Assembly (NCBI GenBank): GCA_046482855.1
Contig: JAWOEH010000185.1
Coordinates: 1 to 37,798, forward strand
Origin: CAYVSF01 sp046482855
Lineage (GTDB): Bacteria > Bacteroidota > Bacteroidia > Bacteroidales > UBA12077
DNA length: 37,798 nucleotides
Direction: 5' to 3'
How positions within the stretch are numbered: position 1 is the first letter of the stretch; the number at the start of each line of letters is the position of its first letter. The notes below the pieces were generated by a model. That model saw only the letters and a list, made by a program, of their open reading frames with translations. It searched no databases and had not been told where the DNA came from. The translations under genes were made by a program, and so were the position numbers. Positions 33,186 through 37,798 of the stretch are shown in pieces.

Positions 33186-35204
33186 TTATTTATCGGGCAT
33201 ATTATGAAGTTGTTCCAGCGCCTGCTCCAAAGTTTCTGCAGGTTGGTTACAATGCCCTGTATAACAAACAAAAACACGGGTTACTCCCTCCTCCCATCGA
33301 TTTTTTATCCAGGGCAAGGGCTCCTGTTGATTAGCGATTAATACAGTTGCTGCCCGGGGTATAGCGTTCTGCAATTTTCGGTAATACAATTCCGATTCGG
33401 GCCCAACAATTGCCACCTCCGTAGGCATATCGATTCCGGCACCGGCAAACAACCAAAAGCCGCTATAAACGGGAATCTTTTCCAGATCTTTTTTAACAGC
33501 ACTTCGCATAGCGCTGGATCTCAAGGTAAATTCCGGATCTTCAAAAACAAATCCCAACACCTTAAGCACATAACTTAATACCGCATTGGCCGATGGAATT
33601 ACATTATCATTTACCGGATAAGAGGGAATCAGCGCTACCGGATGTTCATCATGCCCCAGTTTGAAAAGCTTCCGATTAGCATCCCAAAAGAGCTCATTTG
33701 CCTGCTGAGCTACTTCACGGGCTTTTATGGCATAAACTGGATCAAAAGAGGATTCGTACAGGCGGGTTAATGCATAACTCAAATAAGCATAATCCTCAAG
33801 GTTTCCTGGCAGTATTTTGGTAGAAAATAACGTTCGTTTCAGGTTTCCGTTTAATGTATAAACTTCCTGCATAATTGTGTGCATCATCTTTTGGGCACGA
33901 CGCTTATAATCAGTATTTCGGGTAGCTTTATAGAGATCGACCAGGGCTGCAACCAGCAATGCATTCCATGCCGTTAATACCTTTGTATCGATAGCCGGAG
34001 CTTCTCGCTTGCGTCGTTCAGCTTTAAGCACATCAAGCGAATGTTGTAATTGCAAATGCACTGCTTGTCGGGCGCGCTTTCTCTCTCTAGCAACATCAGT
34101 GGTACTTTTTGAGACATGTAAGAGGTTCTTTCCGGCCTCCCAATTCCCCTCGCGGGTAATACCATAGCGCAGTTCGAATGCCGGAAAGAGTTCACCCAAA
34201 ATCGCTTCAAGTTCCTCCATTTTCCATACGTAATAAGCTCCCTCCTCGCCTTCGGAGTCAGCATCCATTGAAGCATAACAGAGACCTGATTCATGAGAAA
34301 GCTGATTTTGGAGAAACTCAAAAATATGCTCGGCTACATGTGCAAAATAGGGTATGCGGGTAACTTGGGTCGTTTGGCTATAGATAGCAATTAGTTGAGC
34401 ATTATCATAGAGCATTTTCTCAAAATGCGGGACAAACCACTTCTCATCGACAGAATACCGGGCAAATCCCCCTTCCAGGTGATCGTAAATGCCTCCAGTG
34501 GCCATGCTTATAAGTGATTTTTTTAAGTATTGTACCAGTTCTTGCGGAATATCTTTATAATAGGTAATAAAAGGCAAATACATAGAGGGCAGAGGGAATT
34601 TTGGAGCTCCCTTTATCCCACCTTTTTCAAAATCAAGATAAGGCTCCATATTTTTTATCACCTCTAGTATCTCCTCTTTCGTGAAATCGGCAGGTAATTG
34701 AGCTCCTGCTTTAGGCAATTGTTTTTTCATCCCCCTCTGCAGTTCTTCTGCCAGATTGTTCACCTGATGGGCCTGTTGGTTGTAGGTTCTCACCAAACTT
34801 TCCATCACATTTACCCAACGCTCTTTAGGAAAATAAGTTCCTCCAAATACCGCCGTTCCATCGGGCAGAGCAAAACAATTTAGCGGCCACCCACCCTGTC
34901 CGTTGAGTAATTGCACAGCATCCATGTAGTACTGATCAACATCGGGATGTTCCTCTCTATCCACTTTTATGGCCACCAGATGTCGATTCATGAAATCGGC
35001 CACTTCCGTATCGTCGAAAGATTCATGTGCCATAACATGGCACCAGTGACAGGCAGCATAACCAATACTCACAAGAACAAGCTTATTGTGCTCGCGGGCG
35101 AACTCAAATGCTTCGGGTCCCCAAGGAAACCAATGCACAGGCTGATTCGCATGTTGTAATAGGTACGGACTATTTTCGCTACCAAGTCGATTGATGTGCT
35201 GCAT
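33186..35204 (-). CDS. YyaL-like protein with thioredoxin-fold and (alpha/alpha)6 domains
   Basis: The 672-residue protein matches the DUF255/YyaL family (human SPATA20). The N-terminal thioredoxin-like domain (about 1-165) has the signature NSPYLLQHANQPVHWFPWG and the C-x-x-C motif C52-H-W-C55 (YAACHWCHVMAHESF). The rest resembles an (alpha/alpha)6 glycosidase-type barrel, including EKMLYDNAQLI and the SANAVLSYVLKVLG segment. Length is close to the family average. No signal peptide, so cytoplasmic. Biochemical function is unknown in the family; a role in protein folding or sugar-related redox has been suggested but not settled. It starts from the divergent region before the DUF5808 gene. Confidence 0.92.
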   Translation of the reverse strand: MQHINRLGSENSPYLLQHANQPVHWFPWGPEAFEFAREHNKLVLVSIGYAACHWCHVMAHESFDDTEVADFMNRHLVAIKVDREEHPDVDQYYMDAVQLLNGQGGWPLNCFALPDGTAVFGGTYFPKERWVNVMESLVRTYNQQAHQVNNLAEELQRGMKKQLPKAGAQLPADFTKEEILEVIKNMEPYLDFEKGGIKGAPKFPLPSMYLPFITYYKDIPQELVQYLKKSLISMATGGIYDHLEGGFARYSVDEKWFVPHFEKMLYDNAQLIAIYSQTTQVTRIPYFAHVAEHIFEFLQNQLSHESGLCYASMDADSEGEEGAYYVWKMEELEAILGELFPAFELRYGITREGNWEAGKNLLHVSKSTTDVARERKRARQAVHLQLQHSLDVLKAERRKREAPAIDTKVLTAWNALLVAALVDLYKATRNTDYKRRAQKMMHTIMQEVYTLNGNLKRTLFSTKILPGNLEDYAYLSYALTRLYESSFDPVYAIKAREVAQQANELFWDANRKLFKLGHDEHPVALIPSYPVNDNVIPSANAVLSYVLKVLGFVFEDPEFTLRSSAMRSAVKKDLEKIPVYSGFWLFAGAGIDMPTEVAIVGPESELYYRKLQNAIPRAATVLIANQQEPLPWIKNRWEEGVTRVFVCYTGHCNQPAETLEQALEQLHNMPDK

Positions 35205-35313
35205 AATTTAAATCTTTCGGTCGGAAGATCATCGCCCTCCTTGTTATGTGCCTTTAAGACGGGAAAAAAACATAAATGTTCACCCTGGAAACCGCTCCTT
35301 AGCCTAAAGGTTA

Positions 35314-35346
35314 TTTGTGTTATTTCAGGATAAATATGTATCTTTA
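35314..35346 (+). promoter_or_regulatory. Predicted promoter of the DUF5808 gene
   Basis: TTTG (35314-35317) is followed after 21 bases by TATCTTTA (35339-35346), which matches TAnnTTTG at all but the last base. The -7 element falls inside the long inverted repeat 35318-35359, so a protein or structure there could control initiation. Confidence 0.45.
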
Positions 35347-35359
35347 TCTTGAAATAACA
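35318..35359 (+). repeat. Near-perfect 17-bp inverted repeat (hairpin) before the DUF5808 gene
   Basis: TGTTATTTCAGGATAAA (35318-35334) is the reverse complement of TTTATCTTGAAATAACA (35343-35359) except at one position, which would be a G-U pair in RNA. The outer ten bases are perfect. The loop is eight bases. It starts just after the -33 element, covers the predicted -7 and ends 13 bases before the ATG. No T-run follows, so it is not a normal terminator. Confidence 0.85.
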
Positions 35360-35372
35360 AAACAGCAAAGCA

Positions 35373-35546
35373 ATGAATGAGCATTACAAATGGGGATTCC
35401 TCTATTTTAACCCCGAGGATCGACGAACCGTTGTTCGTAAGAGTAATCCTAATTTGGGCTTCACATTAAATTTTGCTAAGCCCCTGGCCTACGTATTTAT
35501 AATATGCCTATTAACCATTATTATTCTCTTTTCTGTAATTCTGTAA
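35373..35546 (+). CDS. DUF5808-family membrane micro-protein
   Basis: This 57-residue frame begins MNEHYKWGFLYFNPEDRRT and continues VVRKSNPNLGFTLNFAKPLA, which matches the DUF5808 pattern (W-K-x-G-x-x-Y-x-N-P-x-D, then G-x-T-x-N-F). The last 20 residues (YVFIICLLTIIILFSVIL) are a membrane helix. In larger proteins this domain is fused to membrane segments; here it stands alone. Length and codon use look genuine, and the next gene follows by ten bases, so they are likely one transcript. Function unknown. The predicted promoter and long hairpin are directly upstream. Confidence 0.8.
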   Translation: MNEHYKWGFLYFNPEDRRTVVRKSNPNLGFTLNFAKPLAYVFIICLLTIIILFSVIL

Positions 35547-35556
35547 GATCTTTACA

Positions 35557-35892
35557 ATGAATGAATATCCAACAAATTGGATAAAAACAGGTGCACTTTT
35601 AGGGTATCTCCTGTTTCTTGTTATCTGGCTCCTGTCCATTATGGACATATCAGCAATCACAAAACCTTTATTAACAGGGGCCTTTTTTATCGGGTTTGTA
35701 GCGTGGGTTCTCACCTTCATCGATATGTTATCGGTTAAATTTTACAACAAACGTTTTTGGGTTGTTTCCATGTTTATTTTAACTCCTTTAACGCTTCCGG
35801 TATATTGGTTACAGCGCAACCGGCTGATTCGGCTGAAGCAAAAAATGGATAAAGGCAGGCAGAACCGGGAAAATTATGCTTTTTCATCGTGA
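35557..35892 (+). CDS. Small integral membrane protein, unknown function
   Basis: The 111-residue protein has three hydrophobic segments (about 12-30, 36-58 and 66-84), then a basic tail (QRNRLIRLKQKMDKGRQNREN). The basic tail suggests an inside C-terminus. It begins ten bases after the DUF5808 micro-protein, so the two may form a membrane pair. Its 3' end overlaps that of the convergent exonuclease-nuclease gene by 19 bases. No family is recognised. Confidence 0.7.
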   Translation: MNEYPTNWIKTGALLGYLLFLVIWLLSIMDISAITKPLLTGAFFIGFVAWVLTFIDMLSVKFYNKRFWVVSMFILTPLTLPVYWLQRNRLIRLKQKMDKGRQNRENYAFSS

Positions 35893-37262
35893 TTACATTC
35901 ACCATTAACGTCATAACTAAACAGTTCGGTTTCTGGATGCTCCCTTAAATAGCGCACTAAAATGCGTTTTACATCTTCGTTGTTCTGATAAGGTTGTATT
36001 GCCTCTTTATAGGCTTTTAGTAAAGGAGGTCCCGGTATTTTAGGAACATAGCCAAAGCCTTGGTAAGAACCCTTTTCTACCCATACAATGCTCCATTCGT
36101 CATCGCTTCGCCCTTTCAGGCGGGCAATAAAGTTGGGTTGTGGATAGAACAATGCTGTCTCCAGCTCAGCTACACGTTGGTTATAGTCTGTCGGCTGCTC
36201 TTTCCCTACACAAGCCCCTTTACACTCTTCTACATGGTAGTTGAAACATGCACCTGCAGATTCATACAATCCACAAAGCTTCTGACATAGCGCAAAACGC
36301 TCACACAGTAAAAATAGCATCTCGCGCGCTTCTTTCATGCTATCAAAAAGCCTTAAAGGGGTAAGCTCCAATTTTTCGACAGGAGATATTGCCAGTCGAT
36401 AGTATCCCTGAGTATCTATGGTTTTATACAGACCGATGGCCTTTTTGTTTCTGCGTTGGGCACGATTAAACTTCGGTCTTTCTTGCTTTATTTCATCCGA
36501 CTCCAGTAATAAAGCCACGAGTTCGGATCCCGTAAGGGTATACTCTACATGCGCAACTTCCTGAATCATGTGTGATGCCCGCTTGGTTTGCCCATTACGA
36601 AAATGGCTCTGCACCCGGGCTTTTAAGTTTTTGCTTTTGCCAATATAGATAGTTTCCCGATTCCAATTTTGCAGATAGTAAACGCCCGGCATATCCGGTA
36701 AATCCTGCACATCTTTCAACCCTAAACTCCCGGTTTTTCCTTTTAAAAAACTTTCCGGCACCTGTCCATTATTAATTTTCAGTAATTCACCTAACAGAAG
36801 TGCTGTTGCATGAGCATCGCCGGCGGCACGATGGCGTGCCGAATTAGTAATGCCAAAAAACTTTGCTAAATGCCCCAAACTGTAAGAGGGCAACCCAGGT
36901 ATTATTTTTTTTGCCAATTTGATGGTACACAGTTTTTCGCGTTGGTAATCATAACCAAGACTGGCAAATTCGGCGCGTATGAACTGGTAATCGAAATTGG
37001 CATTATGCGCCACAAAGGTGCATTTTTCAGTAAACAACACAATTTTTTTGGCGATTTCCCAGAATTTTGGGGCATGCCTAACCATTTCATCAGTAATACC
37101 CGTTAATCGTGCTACATTTGCCGGTATATGCTTCTCGGGACAGACTAACGAGGAAAAAACATCTACAATTTGCAACCCGTCGTGCAGCACGATGGCTACC
37201 TCAGTAATGCGCTCCTTCTTCGGTGATAAGCCGGTTGTTTCTATGTCAATAATGGCATACAT
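35874..37262 (-). CDS. DnaQ-like exonuclease fused to a GIY-YIG/UvrC-like nuclease
   Basis: The 462-residue protein has a DEDDh 3'-5' exonuclease domain (about 1-165; D6 and E8 in DIETTG, D91 in AHNANFDYQF, H144 and D149 in HRAAGDAHAT) followed by a GIY-YIG domain (about 190-275; PGVYYLQ, IYIGKSKNLKARV, and a glutamate near 254 in ALLLESDEIK). Then comes a UvrC-like cysteine region (FALCQKLCGLYESAGACFNY and HVEECKGACVGKE). It looks like a fusion of polymerase-proofreading-type exonuclease with a UvrC/Cho-type nuclease lacking the helix-hairpin-helix part. It may act in DNA repair. Related fusions exist in Bacteroidota and actinobacteria. Cytoplasmic. Confidence 0.92.
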   Translation of the reverse strand: MYAIIDIETTGLSPKKERITEVAIVLHDGLQIVDVFSSLVCPEKHIPANVARLTGITDEMVRHAPKFWEIAKKIVLFTEKCTFVAHNANFDYQFIRAEFASLGYDYQREKLCTIKLAKKIIPGLPSYSLGHLAKFFGITNSARHRAAGDAHATALLLGELLKINNGQVPESFLKGKTGSLGLKDVQDLPDMPGVYYLQNWNRETIYIGKSKNLKARVQSHFRNGQTKRASHMIQEVAHVEYTLTGSELVALLLESDEIKQERPKFNRAQRRNKKAIGLYKTIDTQGYYRLAISPVEKLELTPLRLFDSMKEAREMLFLLCERFALCQKLCGLYESAGACFNYHVEECKGACVGKEQPTDYNQRVAELETALFYPQPNFIARLKGRSDDEWSIVWVEKGSYQGFGYVPKIPGPPLLKAYKEAIQPYQNNEDVKRILVRYLREHPETELFSYDVNGECNHDEKA

Positions 37263-37382
37263 GCCCTAAAAATAGAATAATATTCAGAGTTGATAAAACC
37301 CTTTACCATAATATTTGTATTTAAAGTAGGTATTCAAGAACTTGTATACCGATAAACGCAGAACCTGACTGAAAAAAATCTT

Positions 37383-37798
37383 ATGAGATTATTAGGACGA
37401 ACAAACCAAAAGACAAAAACCATTTGCTTTGACCTGAAGGATCCTGCTTTTCGGAGTCTGATGGATGCATTGCCCATACATGTGGGATTTATCTCAACCG
37501 ATCGTAAGGTGGTTTTTACAAACAATCCTGAGCAGGGAAGATCTGATGAAAATGTACTAGCGGTACTTAATGTATCCCTCGGACAACCCATAGGCTGTAG
37601 ACATTTCGCCCAGGACAACTATTGTGGCCAATCGGAAAACTGCAGGAACTGTGAAATCAATAAACTTATTACCTCCTGTTTTTCATCGGCAGAAGAACAG
37701 GAACAGGAAGTTACTCTTCGTCCAAAGAACAGTCTCCTCCCACAAACCTACCGTGTAAAAGCCTCCCCTTTTAAGATGGAATATGCCAACTATCTGAT
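37383..37798 (+). CDS. N-terminus of a PAS-like sensor protein with cysteine motif, cut by the window end
   Basis: From the ATG at 37383 the frame stays open to the window end (138 codons). After about 20 residues comes a PAS-like stretch (FRSLMDALPIHVGFISTD, then VVFTN). It is followed by a cysteine motif, C72 (QPIGCRH), C81-G (YCGQSENC), C87 and C90 (CRNC). The pattern G-C ... C-G-x-x-x-x-C-x-x-C is seen in PAS domains of some bacterial histidine kinases, where it resembles GC-(x)n-CGTSxxCRYCG. It could bind metal, heme or an iron-sulfur cluster. The output domain is outside the window, so kinase versus other roles cannot be judged. The start is the first in-frame ATG. Confidence 0.6.
   Translation, partial: MRLLGRTNQKTKTICFDLKDPAFRSLMDALPIHVGFISTDRKVVFTNNPEQGRSDENVLAVLNVSLGQPIGCRHFAQDNYCGQSENCRNCEINKLITSCFSSAEEQEQEVTLRPKNSLLPQTYRVKASPFKMEYANYL

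Noticed and set aside
37334..37618. 94-codon minus-strand frame across the start of the PAS-like gene
   Set aside because: It is antisense to a frame with clear PAS-like and cysteine features and has none itself.
1..37798. tRNA, rRNA genes, CRISPR arrays, transposases or phage genes
   Set aside because: I looked for these on both strands by eye and found none. The short 16S-like string at 25845-25871 is far too short to be an rRNA gene.

Overview
This window looks like ordinary chromosomal DNA of a Bacteroidota bacterium, probably from the Bacteroidales/Marinilabiliales side; that rank is inferred, not tested. The supporting signs are a complete moxR-DUF58-batABCDE operon, Bacteroidota-type promoter cores (TTTG ... 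TAnnTTTG), many secreted proteins whose signal peptides end near AQ/SQ, several outer-membrane barrels ending in an aromatic residue, and moderate AT-richness. I saw no tRNA, rRNA gene, CRISPR array, transposase or phage gene.

Layout: (1) 1-3341 holds the tail of a PatB/MalY-type C-S lyase, a small possible NifX-like protein, and, on the minus strand, a HAMP-GAF membrane sensor and the tRNA pseudouridine synthase TruA. (2) 3591-13164 is one long plus-strand operon: MoxR ATPase, a small secreted orphan, a DUF58 protein, a BatD-like membrane protein, BatA, BatB, BatC, BatD, BatE and an outer-membrane barrel. A promoter with an FNR/CRP-like inverted repeat over its -33 element sits upstream. (3) 13236-19591 carries an exported thiol peroxidase of the GPx family, a large TPR protein, free-methionine-sulfoxide reductase, an MFS permease, a KAS III-like synthase and an orphan membrane protein. 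(4) 19704-27222 has an S9 peptidase, then YceI / outer-membrane barrel / YceI / Rrf2 regulator (four cysteines), and on the other strand a flavodiiron protein. (5) 27303-35204 is mostly minus strand: a DUF3108 protein with a small barrel protein, and a run of YyaL-like thioredoxin-domain protein, unknown membrane-anchored protein, omega-amidase-like nitrilase and a RelA/SpoT homologue whose hydrolase site is eroded. (6) 35373-37798 has a DUF5808 micro-protein behind a long hairpin, a small membrane protein, an exonuclease/GIY-YIG fusion, and the start of a PAS-like sensor cut by the window end.

A shared theme, by inference, is oxygen and redox stress: Bat proteins, GPx, MsrC, flavodiiron protein, and a cysteine-bearing Rrf2 regulator lie within about 24 kb. 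No obviously new defence or mobile system is visible. The items most worth a second look are the YceI/barrel/YceI/Rrf2 cluster with its leader hairpin, the RelA/SpoT protein with mixed features, the 42-base hairpin before the DUF5808 gene, the FNR-like site before moxR, and a short intergenic string that joins two universal 16S rRNA signatures.
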